Assembly (NCBI GenBank): GCA_902825215.1
Contig: LR782234.1
Coordinates: forward strand, 2,356,001 to 2,420,000
Length of the DNA stretch: 64,000 nt
Direction: 5' to 3'
Source: Pseudomonas fluorescens
Lineage (GTDB): Bacteria; Pseudomonadota; Gammaproteobacteria; Pseudomonadales; Pseudomonadaceae
Shown here: positions 36,587 through 44,560 of the stretch, one piece after another
Layout: the number at the start of each line of letters is the position of its first letter
Numbering within the stretch: position 1 is the stretch's first letter
Translations under genes and position numbers: made by a program
Notes under the pieces: generated by a model
Told to the model about the DNA's origin: nothing
Databases searched by the model: none
What the model saw: the letters and a program-made list of their open reading frames with translations, nothing else

Positions 36587-37873
36587 ATGCTGCGCTTGTT
36601 CCTCGGCCTGTTTCTGGTGATGACGGTGGGTCTGGTGCTGGCCTTGCAGACGGTTGAGCACACCTTCAACGCCTTGCTCGACAGCCAGACGCAGGATTAC
36701 AACCGTGAAGCCGTGCGCGGTCAGGCGTGGTCGCTGGTCGATCATCTGCAAGGCCGTCAGGGCGCCGAGCGTGAACAGAAACTCGATTCATTGCGGGCGC
36801 ATTACGGTCTGTCGCTGAGTCTGGTCGAGGCCGATCAACTGGCCCTGACACCGCAGGAAAAAGCCGAGCTCGCGCGGAACCTGTTGGTGATCCGCGACGA
36901 TTACACGCAATTCATCAGCAATATCGATGGTGGCTCGCAGTTGCTCAGCATCAAGCTGCCGCCAGAGCCGAGCCTGATGCCGTTCTACATCACCGCGGCT
37001 TACATGATGCTCGCGGTGTTGATCGGCATCGTTCTGTTTTTCTGGGTGCGCCCGCACTGGCGCGATCTGGAAAAGCTGCGGCTGGCGGCCGAGCGTTTCG
37101 GCGACAACGATCTGTCGGTGCGCATCCAGTTGTCGCGGCGCTCGAACATCCGCGATCTGGCCGAGCACTTCAATCTGATGGCGGCGCGCATCGAGGGGCT
37201 GATTGCCAATCAGCGCGAGCTGACCAACGCCGTGTCTCACGAACTGCGCACACCAATCGCGCGGCTTTCGTTTGAGCTCGATCAGCTCAAGCAGCAACCC
37301 GACGCTAGCCAGAATCGCGAGCTGATCGCCGACATGTATGCCGACCTTGGTGAGCTTGAGGAGATGGTCTCGGAGCTGCTGACCTACGCCAGCCTCGAGC
37401 ACGGCGCGACGGTGATAAAGCGGGAAAATATTCACGCGGCCGACTGGCTCGACAGTGTCGTCGGCAGTGTGGCGCTTGAGGCCGAAGCTGTGGGCGTGCA
37501 GTTGTCGATCGCCGGTTGCCAGGTCGACACGGTAAGCATCGAACCGCGCTTCATGGCGCGGGCGGTGATCAACCTTTTGCGCAATGCCATTCGCTATGCC
37601 GAGCAGCGCGTCGAGGTGTCGCTGCAGCGCAATGGCGATGACTATGAAGTGCGGGTCAGCGATGACGGGCCGGGCGTGCCGCTGGAGGGACGGGAGAAAA
37701 TCTTCGAACCGTTTTCCCGACTGGATGCCAGCCGTGATCGGCGAACCGGTGGTTTCGGGCTGGGCCTGGCGCTGGTGCGGAGGGTGTCGCAGTCCCATGG
37801 CGGGCAGGTTGAGGTTGGCGAATCGGTGTGGGGCGGGGCGTTGTTCAGGATGACCTGGGCGCATCTGGACTGA
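36587..37873 (+). CDS. RstB-like sensor histidine kinase
   Basis: 428 aa. TM1 ~3-20, periplasmic domain to ~132, TM2 ~133-154, HAMP, DHp with phospho-acceptor His218 in VSHELRTPIARL, then the ATPase domain (NLLRNAIRYA, VSDDGPGVP, GGFGLGLAL). It starts immediately after the regulator's stop codon. Periplasmic domain length and the FFWVRPHWRDL linker are RstB-like. Signal not established for Pseudomonas. Confidence 0.88.
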   Translation: MLRLFLGLFLVMTVGLVLALQTVEHTFNALLDSQTQDYNREAVRGQAWSLVDHLQGRQGAEREQKLDSLRAHYGLSLSLVEADQLALTPQEKAELARNLLVIRDDYTQFISNIDGGSQLLSIKLPPEPSLMPFYITAAYMMLAVLIGIVLFFWVRPHWRDLEKLRLAAERFGDNDLSVRIQLSRRSNIRDLAEHFNLMAARIEGLIANQRELTNAVSHELRTPIARLSFELDQLKQQPDASQNRELIADMYADLGELEEMVSELLTYASLEHGATVIKRENIHAADWLDSVVGSVALEAEAVGVQLSIAGCQVDTVSIEPRFMARAVINLLRNAIRYAEQRVEVSLQRNGDDYEVRVSDDGPGVPLEGREKIFEPFSRLDASRDRRTGGFGLGLALVRRVSQSHGGQVEVGESVWGGALFRMTWAHLD

Positions 37874-37892
37874 TTGATATTGCCTGACCCGG

Positions 37893-37967
37893 CCCCTTCG
37901 CGAGCAGGCTCGCTCCCACAGGTGATCGCAATCCAAATGTGGCAGCGAGCCTGCTCGCGAAGGGCGG
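37893..37967. repeat. REP pair (inverted)
   Basis: CCCTTCGCGAGCAGGCTCGC at 37894 faces its inverse ending at 37964. The second arm has one base changed (TGTGGCAGCG for TGTGGGAGCG). It lies between convergent genes. Confidence 0.85.
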
Positions 37968-37971
37968 GTGT

Positions 37972-38460
37972 TCAGCGAGTTACACCGAGTCGCTCATGCC
38001 ACTGGGCAATCGATTCCTCCGGGTACTCATCGAACTGCTGATCATTCGGCTCCGCCTCGACTTCAACCCACGGCGCTTTCGAACCTAGCATCAGGTGCGT
38101 GTGTTCCGGCGGCACCGGCAGTGGCGTGTCGATCGCCGAGGCGAATGGATGAATCAGCTCTGGCCACTCCGGGCTGAACAGCCACAAACCGCTGCCGCAC
38201 AGCGCACAGAAGTGGCGTTCGGCGCTGCTGCGATGGGCGCGTTTATCGCCGTCAGCTTTCATCTTCGCGTGATAGATGCTGATGTTTTGGCGTCCGCGAA
38301 CCTTGAGAGTGGTCGCGTCGCCGCCAAGGTTGATCGCATAACCGCCGCCGCCCTGGGTCTTGCGGCAGATCGAGCAATAGCAGCGTTGATAGGGATAAGG
38401 ATGGGCGCTGTCGAGGCTGAACGTGACTTCGCCGCAATGGCAGGAGCCTTCGAGGTGCAT
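37972..38460 (-). CDS. GFA-family (Mss4-like) zinc protein
   Basis: 162 aa from ATG 38460 (AGGAGA 6 nt upstream). The zinc-binding cysteine sets are intact: SCHCGEV (Cys7, Cys9), CYCSICRK (Cys27, 29, 32) and FCALCGSGLW. Family named after glutathione-dependent formaldehyde-activating enzyme; most members, like this longer form, have no proven substrate. Convergent with the RstB-like gene across a REP pair. Confidence 0.88.
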   Translation of the reverse strand: MHLEGSCHCGEVTFSLDSAHPYPYQRCYCSICRKTQGGGGYAINLGGDATTLKVRGRQNISIYHAKMKADGDKRAHRSSAERHFCALCGSGLWLFSPEWPELIHPFASAIDTPLPVPPEHTHLMLGSKAPWVEVEAEPNDQQFDEYPEESIAQWHERLGVTR

Positions 38461-38599
38461 GGTGCTCTCCTGTGTCTGAATGGTCCGCTTCAGCCTAAAA
38501 CATTTTGCCTGGCGCTTGCCGGTGTGATGCGACCGGCGGGCGCAGCGTCTAGCCCCAGTGTCCCCGCGATCCCATGGGGCGAGACTTTCGGAACCCGGC

Positions 38600-39508
38600 A
38601 TGCAAGCGCTGTTGAACGAGATCCTTGACGCCGTCCGGCCCCTGATCGGGCAGGGCAAAGTTGCTGACTATATTCCCGCCCTCGGCACGGTGCCGGCCAA
38701 CCAGTTGGGCATCGCCGTGTACAGTAACGACGGCGAAATGTATTGCGCCGGCGACGCTGAAACGCCGTTCTCGGTGCAGAGTATTTCCAAGGTGTTCAGC
38801 CTGGTGCAGGCCATCGATCATTCCGGCGAAGCGATCTGGGAGCGGCTTGGCCACGAGCCGTCCGGCCAGCCGTTCAACTCGCTGGTGCAACTGGAGTTCG
38901 AGCGCGGCCGCCCGCGTAACCCGTTCATCAACGCCGGGGCGCTGGTGATCTGCGACATCAACCAGTCGCGCTTCGCCGCGCCGACATTGTCGATGCGCGA
39001 CTTCGTCCGGCGTCTGTCCGGCAACCCGCAAATCATGATCGACGGCAAGGTCGCTGACTCCGAATATCAGCATCGCGCGCGTAATGCGGCGATGGCGTAT
39101 CTGATGCAGTCGTTCGGCAACTTTCACAACGATGTCGAGGCGGTGTTGCGCAGCTATTTCAGCCACTGCGCACTGCGGATGAATTGCATCGATCTGGCCC
39201 GGGCGTTCTGCTTTCTGGCCAATGACGGGTTCTGCAAGCACAGCGGCGAGCAGATCCTGACGCGCCGCCAGACCCAGCAGGTCAATTCGATCATGGCCAC
39301 CAGCGGTCTGTATGACGAGGCGGGCAACTTCGCTTATCGCGTCGGCCTGCCGGGCAAGAGCGGGGTCGGCGGCGGCATCGTTGCGGTGGTGCCGGGGCAG
39401 TTCAGCGTGTGCGTGTGGTCGCCGGAGTTGAACGCCGCCGGCAACTCGCTGGCGGGGATGGCGGCGCTGGAACTGCTGAGCTCGCGGATTGGCTGGTCGG
39501 TGTTCTGA
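38600..39508 (+). CDS. glsB: Glutaminase
   Basis: Converts glutamine to glutamate and ammonia. The 302 aa from ATG 38600 match GlsB length exactly. Serine-dependent beta-lactamase-like fold: active-site S-x-x-K in [12 protein letters not shown] (Ser61/Lys64), [10 protein letters not shown], and [19 protein letters not shown]. Alternative 5' extension to 38558 has no family support. Confidence 0.93.
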   Translation: MQALLNEILDAVRPLIGQGKVADYIPALGTVPANQLGIAVYSNDGEMYCAGDAETPFSVQSISKVFSLVQAIDHSGEAIWERLGHEPSGQPFNSLVQLEFERGRPRNPFINAGALVICDINQSRFAAPTLSMRDFVRRLSGNPQIMIDGKVADSEYQHRARNAAMAYLMQSFGNFHNDVEAVLRSYFSHCALRMNCIDLARAFCFLANDGFCKHSGEQILTRRQTQQVNSIMATSGLYDEAGNFAYRVGLPGKSGVGGGIVAVVPGQFSVCVWSPELNAAGNSLAGMAALELLSSRIGWSVF

Positions 39509-39528
39509 CCCACCTGAACACCACATGA

Positions 39529-39622
39529 CCCTGTGTGAGCTGGCTTGCCAGCGATGAGGACCTGTCAGTCACTATAAATTTGCCTGGACCACCGCTATCG
39601 CTGGCAAGCCAGCTCCCACAGG
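39529..39622. repeat. REP pair, second type (inverted)
   Basis: CCTGTGTGAGCTGGCTTGCC at 39530 faces CGCTGGCAAGCCAGCTCCCA ending at 39619. The left arm carries one base change. It lies between glsB and the aldehyde dehydrogenase gene. Confidence 0.85.
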
Positions 39623-39704
39623 TTTCTTTAGTGTTTGAGGAGGTGTATTTCAGCCAGTAATCCGCTACATTTTCCGGCCGCCCTCTGCATGGTGAATCCG
39701 CTTC

Positions 39705-41207
39705 ATGTCTCTTGCGCTCGAACGTCTAGTCGCTGGCACGCCGATCCCTTTCGCTGGTAACCGCGTCACCGTGGTCAGCCCCGAACTGGCCGCGCGGTTT
39801 CAGCCCGGTGACCATTTGCTGGTCGAGCAGGTCAGTGGCGAGTTGTTGCTGATCCCCGTGGCCGATCAACAGGCCGCCTCGGTGGCAATCGAGCGTGCGG
39901 CTGCGGCATTCACAGTGTTGTCGGCGGTCTCCGATGAAGCCATCAGCCGGTTCTTCGATCTATTCGCTCAGCGCCTGGAAAATCCTCAGTGCTGGACGCA
40001 GATCGAAGCCGCCAACCGCGCCGACATCGAACGGGCCAAGGCGCGCGGTCGCTCGACCACACGCTTGCTCGCCGATGAACGCATGCGCCGCGACATGATC
40101 GCCGGGCTGCGCGCCTGGCGTGATGCGCCACCGACCCGGGGCAAAGTGATCAGCAGTGTCGAGCACGACGGCTGGAAGGTTGAGCAAGTGGTCTCGCCGT
40201 TGGGCATCGTCGCCTTTGTCTTCGAAGGTCGGCCCAACGTATTTGCCGACGCCGCCGGGGTGTTGCGCACCGGCAATACTGCTGTGCTGCGCATCGGCAG
40301 CGATGCGTTGGGCACTGCGCAAGCCATCGTCACTCACGCTTTGAACCCGGCGCTGGCCGAAGCCGGTTTGCCGGTGGGGGCGGTGTCGTTGGTCGAAAGT
40401 GTCAATCATGCTGCCGGTTGGGCGATGTTCGCCGACCGGCGTCTGTCGCTGGCGGTGGCGCGGGGCTCGGGCCGTGCGGTCAGCCAGTTGGGCAGCATTG
40501 CCCAGCAGGCCGGTACCGCCGTCAGCCTGCACGGCACCGGCGGTGCGTGGCTGATCGCCGACCGTCATGCCGATGCCACACGCTTCGCGGCGGTGGTGCG
40601 CAACTCGCTTGACCGCAAGGTCTGCAATACCCTGAACGTCTGCCTGATTCAGCGCGAACGCGCCGATGAGCTGGTGCCGCTGTTCCTCGAAGCTTTGAAA
40701 GACGCCGGTACTGCGCGCGGCCAAGGCTGCAAATTGCACATCGTCGCGGGCAGTGAAAGTTGCCTGCCAAGCGAATGGCAGAACGCAACAGTCGAGGTTT
40801 ATCGCGCCGAGGGTTACCAGACCGAAGCGCTGGCCGAGTCTTTGCCCGAGTCGGAGCTGGGCCGCGAGTGGGAATGGGAAGAAACCCCGGAAGTCAGCCT
40901 GATGATTGTCGATGATCTGGATCAGGCGATTGCGCTGTTCAACCGTTACAGCCCGCAATTCACCGTGTCGTTGATCAGCGAGGATGCGGCGGTTCAGGAG
41001 CGCTTCTACAACGCGGTGAATGCGCCGTTCGTAGGCAACGGCATCACCCGTTGGGTCGATGGCCAGTACGCGTTGAACAAGCCGGAACTGGGCCTTTCGA
41101 ACTGGGAGAGCGGGCGCCTGTTTGCGCGCAGTGCGATTCTTTCCGGGGATGGCGTGTTTACCGTGCGTAGCCGGATGACTCAGGTTGATCTCACGGTGAA
41201 ACGCTGA
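39705..41207 (+). CDS. ProA-like aldehyde dehydrogenase
   Basis: 500 aa. Core resembles glutamate-5-semialdehyde dehydrogenase: SPLGIVAFVFEGRPNVFADA, RTGNTAVLRIGSDALGTAQA, LDRKVCNTLNVCLI (catalytic Cys in VCNT) and FVGNGITRWVDGQY. An N-terminal ~65-residue extension (GNRVTVVSPELAARFQPGDH) is absent from ProA. ProA is ~420 aa, so this is a distinct paralogous group, usually annotated only as aldehyde dehydrogenase. No glutamate kinase gene is near, so a proline-synthesis role is unlikely. Confidence 0.82.
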   Translation: MSLALERLVAGTPIPFAGNRVTVVSPELAARFQPGDHLLVEQVSGELLLIPVADQQAASVAIERAAAAFTVLSAVSDEAISRFFDLFAQRLENPQCWTQIEAANRADIERAKARGRSTTRLLADERMRRDMIAGLRAWRDAPPTRGKVISSVEHDGWKVEQVVSPLGIVAFVFEGRPNVFADAAGVLRTGNTAVLRIGSDALGTAQAIVTHALNPALAEAGLPVGAVSLVESVNHAAGWAMFADRRLSLAVARGSGRAVSQLGSIAQQAGTAVSLHGTGGAWLIADRHADATRFAAVVRNSLDRKVCNTLNVCLIQRERADELVPLFLEALKDAGTARGQGCKLHIVAGSESCLPSEWQNATVEVYRAEGYQTEALAESLPESELGREWEWEETPEVSLMIVDDLDQAIALFNRYSPQFTVSLISEDAAVQERFYNAVNAPFVGNGITRWVDGQYALNKPELGLSNWESGRLFARSAILSGDGVFTVRSRMTQVDLTVKR

Positions 41208-41213
41208 TCTGTT

Positions 41214-41315
41214 GATCGTTCCCACGCTCCGCGTGGGAATGCAGCCCGTGACGCTCCGCGTCACTGGACGCAGAGCGTCCCTTGAGGCATTCCCACGCAG
41301 AGCGTGGGAACGATC
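41214..41315. repeat. 102-bp compound palindrome
   Basis: GATCGTTCCCACGCTCCGCG (41214) pairs with CGCAGAGCGTGGGAACGATC (41296-41315). Within it, GTGACGCTCCGCGTCAC and GGACGCAGAGCGTCC form further hairpins. This is a recurrent Pseudomonas intergenic repeat, here between the aldehyde dehydrogenase and carbonic anhydrase genes (convergent). Confidence 0.85.
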
Positions 41316-41326
41316 ACGGTGGGGAG

Positions 41327-41986
41327 TCAGGCAGCGTGGCTGGCTTGCGCGCTGATCGCGCAAGTCTCAGGTTGCTCGGCCAGCGGCACAAACGTGCGAC
41401 GGTCGGCCGACAGCGCGTCGATCGAACCGGTCTCGATGTCGTATACCCAGCCATGCAGATTCAGCCGCCCTTGCTCCTGGGCCAGGCGCACACTCGGGTG
41501 GGTCTGGATATTCGCCAATTGCGCGATCACGTTCTCGCGCACCATCGAACTCAATTTCGCCGCGTCGCTGCCATGCACGCGCGCTTCGTTCATCACCTTC
41601 GCCGACTCGGCATGCTGCAGCCAGCCGCTGACGGCGGGCAGGTGATCCATGCATTTGCACTGGGCAATCGCCGTCATTGCGCCGCAATCGGAGTGGCCGC
41701 AAATCACGATATCGGTCACCCCCAGTACCGCCACCGCATACTCCACTGTCGCCGAGACCCCGCCCGGATGCGGGCTGTAGGAGGGCACGATATTGCCGGC
41801 GTTACGGATCACGAACAGTTCGCCGGGCTCTTGCTGGGTCAGCAGCTCAGGCACCACGCGACTGTCGGAACAGGTGATGAACAGCGTGCCGGGTTGCTGA
41901 GTCGTGGCCAGGTGTTTGAACAGCTCGCTGCGTTGCGGGAAGGCTTCGTTCTGGAATTTCAGGAAGCCGTCGATCAGGGCTTTCAT
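41327..41986 (-). CDS. cynT: Beta-carbonic anhydrase of the cyanate locus
   Basis: Hydrates CO2 to bicarbonate. The 219 aa contain the zinc ligands Cys39 (ITCSDSR, with Asp41/Arg43 dyad), His98 and Cys101 (CGHSDCGAM). Its gene is 58 bp downstream of cynS, and together with the divergent cynR this is the cyn arrangement. The enzyme restores bicarbonate consumed by cyanase. A hairpin lies between the two genes. Confidence 0.9.
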   Translation of the reverse strand: MKALIDGFLKFQNEAFPQRSELFKHLATTQQPGTLFITCSDSRVVPELLTQQEPGELFVIRNAGNIVPSYSPHPGGVSATVEYAVAVLGVTDIVICGHSDCGAMTAIAQCKCMDHLPAVSGWLQHAESAKVMNEARVHGSDAAKLSSMVRENVIAQLANIQTHPSVRLAQEQGRLNLHGWVYDIETGSIDALSADRRTFVPLAEQPETCAISAQASHAA

Positions 41987-42014
41987 GGGCGTGTCCTCGT
42001 GGCAGAAATGAGAT

Positions 42015-42037
42015 GGCCCGCACGCAGGATGCGGGCC
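42015..42037 (-). promoter_or_regulatory. Intercistronic hairpin cynS-cynT
   Basis: GGCCCGCA (42015-42022) and TGCGGGCC (42030-42037) pair around a 7-nt loop between the cynS stop and the carbonic anhydrase start. No strong T run follows, so it is more likely an RNA stability or partial attenuation element than a full terminator. Confidence 0.5.
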
Positions 42038-42044
42038 GGGCGTA

Positions 42045-42512
42045 TCAGAACGGGCGCAGTGGCAGGAACTTGCCGTCGAGGGTGACCACCGCGCGGGAGC
42101 CGCCTTCCGGGTCTTCGACTTTCTTGATGTCCAGTTTGAAGTTGATCGCACTGATGATGCCGTCACCGAACTGCTCGTGAACCAACGCTTTCAGCGTGGT
42201 GCCGTAGATCTGGATCATTTCGTAAAAACGGTAGATGGTCGGATCGGTCGGCACGCCGCTGAGGCTGCCACGCAAAGGAATGATCTGCAGTGCGGCGACG
42301 TCATCGGCGTTTAGGTCAAGCTTGTCGCCGACCACTTGAGCAGCGTTTTCCGGCAGCGGATGCTGGCCGAGCAGGGCGGCGGTGACGTAGGCCAGGCTGA
42401 GGCCGGTGCCGTCAGCAAGATCCTGCCACGACAGATCTTTTTTCGCCTTGGCGTCGAGAACGCGGGTGGCCAGGGCCAGGCTGTTGTCGTTGTAGGCGTG
42501 GGACTGTTGCAT
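42045..42512 (-). CDS. cynS: Cyanate hydratase (cyanase)
   Basis: Converts cyanate plus bicarbonate to ammonia and CO2. The 155 aa match the family length. N-terminal helical domain ([20 protein letters not shown]) and the catalytic C-terminal domain with [11 protein letters not shown] (Arg, Glu) and [10 protein letters not shown] (Ser) are intact. Start ATG 42512 ([10 protein letters not shown]); the frame upstream overlaps the cynR promoter. Expression should depend on the divergent CynR and cyanate. Confidence 0.95.
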   Translation of the reverse strand: MQQSHAYNDNSLALATRVLDAKAKKDLSWQDLADGTGLSLAYVTAALLGQHPLPENAAQVVGDKLDLNADDVAALQIIPLRGSLSGVPTDPTIYRFYEMIQIYGTTLKALVHEQFGDGIISAINFKLDIKKVEDPEGGSRAVVTLDGKFLPLRPF

Positions 42513-42633
42513 GGTGTCACTCCTTTCAGGGGTTGGCTTGCTTGTGTGGAAGCAATCTTGCGCCGGTCGATCCATAGCGTCCAAGACCGATATACAATGC
42601 TTCGCATAAGCCCTGCCTATAGTTGGTGTCCTC

Positions 42634-43515
42634 ATGCTGTTGCGACATTTGCGTTATTTGCTCGCCGTTGCCGATCACGGTGGCTTCACCCGAGCTGCCG
42701 AAGCGCTGCATGTATCGCAGCCGACCCTGTCGCAGCAGATTCGTCAATTGGAAGAAGCCCTCGGTGTGACTCTCTTTGATCGCACCTCACGCACGGTGAA
42801 GCCGACGGATGCCGGAGCGGCTTACATTGAATGCGCGCGGCGCGTGCTGGTGGAGCTGGAGGCCGGGCAGCGCGCCTTGCACGACGTGAAGGATTTGTCG
42901 CGCGGCACACTGCGCCTGGCGATGACGCCGACGTTCATGGCGTATCTGGTCGGGCCGTTGGTGCGTGATTACAGGGCACGGTTTCCCGGGATTCATCTGG
43001 AGATCTTCGAGTTGTCGATGGACGACATCGAGGCAGGGCTGGCGGATGACTCGCTGGACGTCGCGATCGCGTTTACCCCGGTGCGCAATGCCGATATCGA
43101 ATGCATACCGGCGTTTACCGAGACGCTGGGGATCATGGTCGGGCCTGGGCATCCGCTCTATGACAGCCCTTCGATGTTGACGCCGACGGAATTGGCTTCA
43201 ATGGATTTCGCCTTGCTGGCGCCGGGTTTCATTACGCGGTTATTGGTGGATGAGTATTTCCGTGAGCAGGGGATTACGCCGCAGGTGCGGATTGAAGTGA
43301 ATTCGGTGAGTACGTTGCTGGAAGTGGTGCGGCATGCGCCGCTGGCGACCATGCTGCCCGAGGCGATTGCCAGCGAAGATCGCGCATTGCGCGGCTTGCG
43401 GGTCGAAGGGGAGGCGCCACAGCGGGGAGCGGCGTTGTTGCGGCGCAGGAATAATTATCACAGTGCGGCGGCGTTGGCGTTTGTTGATCTTGTTCTGCAA
43501 ACGCATATGACATGA
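42634..43515 (+). CDS. cynR: LysR-family cyanate-operon regulator
   Basis: 293 aa. N-terminal winged HTH ([40 protein letters not shown]) and a periplasmic-binding-like effector domain from ~90. It is divergent from cynS with 121 bp between the starts, the usual LysR layout, so the shared region should hold its binding sites. Assignment as CynR rests on this context and on overall likeness. Confidence 0.9.
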   Translation: MLLRHLRYLLAVADHGGFTRAAEALHVSQPTLSQQIRQLEEALGVTLFDRTSRTVKPTDAGAAYIECARRVLVELEAGQRALHDVKDLSRGTLRLAMTPTFMAYLVGPLVRDYRARFPGIHLEIFELSMDDIEAGLADDSLDVAIAFTPVRNADIECIPAFTETLGIMVGPGHPLYDSPSMLTPTELASMDFALLAPGFITRLLVDEYFREQGITPQVRIEVNSVSTLLEVVRHAPLATMLPEAIASEDRALRGLRVEGEAPQRGAALLRRRNNYHSAAALAFVDLVLQTHMT

Positions 43516-43521
43516 ACAAGA

Positions 43522-43613
43522 CCTGTGGGAGCGAGCCTGCTCGCGAATGTGGCATGTCAGACACTGATGCTTGCGCCTGAAGACTGCATTCGCGAGCAGG
43601 CTCGCTACCACAA
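43522..43613. repeat. REP pair (inverted)
   Basis: CCTGTGGGAGCGAGCCTGCT (43522) faces TTCGCGAGCAGGCTCGCTAC ending near 43609. It lies between cynR and the convergent gene at 43689. Confidence 0.85.
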
Positions 43614-43636
43614 AGTTGCAGGGTGAATTCCGGATG

Positions 43637-43676
43637 TAAAAAGGGCCTGCTTCTTATCGAAGCAGGCCCTTTTTTA
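43637..43676 (-). terminator. Intrinsic terminator (bidirectional-looking)
   Basis: AAAAAGGGCCTGCTTC and GAAGCAGGCCCTTTTTT form a perfect stem with loop TTATC. T runs exist on both strands; it lies just past the stop of the minus-strand gene at 43689. Confidence 0.9.
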
Positions 43677-43688
43677 CTGAAGCGTTAT

Positions 43689-44018
43689 TCAATACAACCG
43701 ATCAATCACCCGAACTTCATTCTGATTCTGCATCGAATCCCACGCCTGTTTCAGCGTCTGCAGCACACTTCCAATGAAGTCCTTGTCGGCCGCAGCCTTC
43801 TTGCCGACATAACCGTGGCCGCGGCGGTACATCTTCAGGCGGGCCAGCAGGTTCTGGTGGTTGCGGTCGAATTCCTCTTCGCCAGCATGGGGCGACAGGC
43901 AGTCGATGTGTACCTGGCCCGACTTGCTGATCCAGAGAATATGGCTGTCGTGGCTGTCTTTCTGCGCCGCGAACATACGCGCCAATTCTTCGATGGTGGG
44001 TTGATTGTTCAGATTCAT
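43689..44018 (-). CDS. Conserved hypothetical protein
   Basis: 109 aa starting MNLNNQPTIEELARMFAAQK. Mixed alpha/beta composition with SHILWISKSGQVHIDCLSPH, a His/Asp-containing strand region, and a Tyr/Arg/Gly stretch (LKMYRRGHGYVGKKAA). No signal peptide or TM segment. I recognise it as a Pseudomonas-type hypothetical protein but not a named family. A strong terminator follows its stop, supporting expression. Confidence 0.65.
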   Translation of the reverse strand: MNLNNQPTIEELARMFAAQKDSHDSHILWISKSGQVHIDCLSPHAGEEEFDRNHQNLLARLKMYRRGHGYVGKKAAADKDFIGSVLQTLKQAWDSMQNQNEVRVIDRLY

Positions 44019-44560
44019 TGTTATGCCCCTTGACCAGTCTGGTGATCTTTCAAAGTTGATTCGCTAATACAGGTAGCCCATCGGTTAGTTGATCCCTGGC
44101 ACCGAAACCAGGACGTCAGCGCTCGCCCGTATGAAGTACGGGGTCGTGCATCTGTTGCATGTAGTCGTGTTGAATAACTGCTACGCAATAGCGTCACAAC
44201 GAGGAGAAGCAGCGAAAACCGGGAGGCTTCTTGACGACAATCCAGTGTCGGCCACAAGCGTCTTGAGAATTTTCGCCAGCGCTTCTCGTCCTTGTACTGG
44301 ACGTTCAGGCCAGGTCAGCTTCTTCAATCTGCCTTGTGGGCAGCGTGTATCCGGAAAAAACAACTCGGCGGTCAGACGAGTTTGCTCAAGCGTGTTACCA
44401 GTGCTCCCGATCGGGGAACGTCTTCATCATGCAAAAGCAAAACGATGCCGTCAACGGTTTTGTAGTGATTATTTTCAAGCACTACATATTGTCGGACAAA
44501 GCTGTTTTGGAATGAGAAAAGATCCGTTTCAGCAACGTAGAGAAGGGAACCTCAAGGGAT
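44019..44560. other. 542-bp low-GC gap, possibly decayed coding sequence
   Basis: No intact gene seen. GC is visibly lower than around it, especially 44350-44520. On the minus strand, a frame from about 44545 to 44372 reads like protein (LYVAETDLFSFQNSFVRQYV) but lacks a start. A second frame, ending near 44181, continues in another phase (RLKKLTWPERPVQGREALAK). This could be a frameshifted remnant or chance. Confidence 0.35.
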
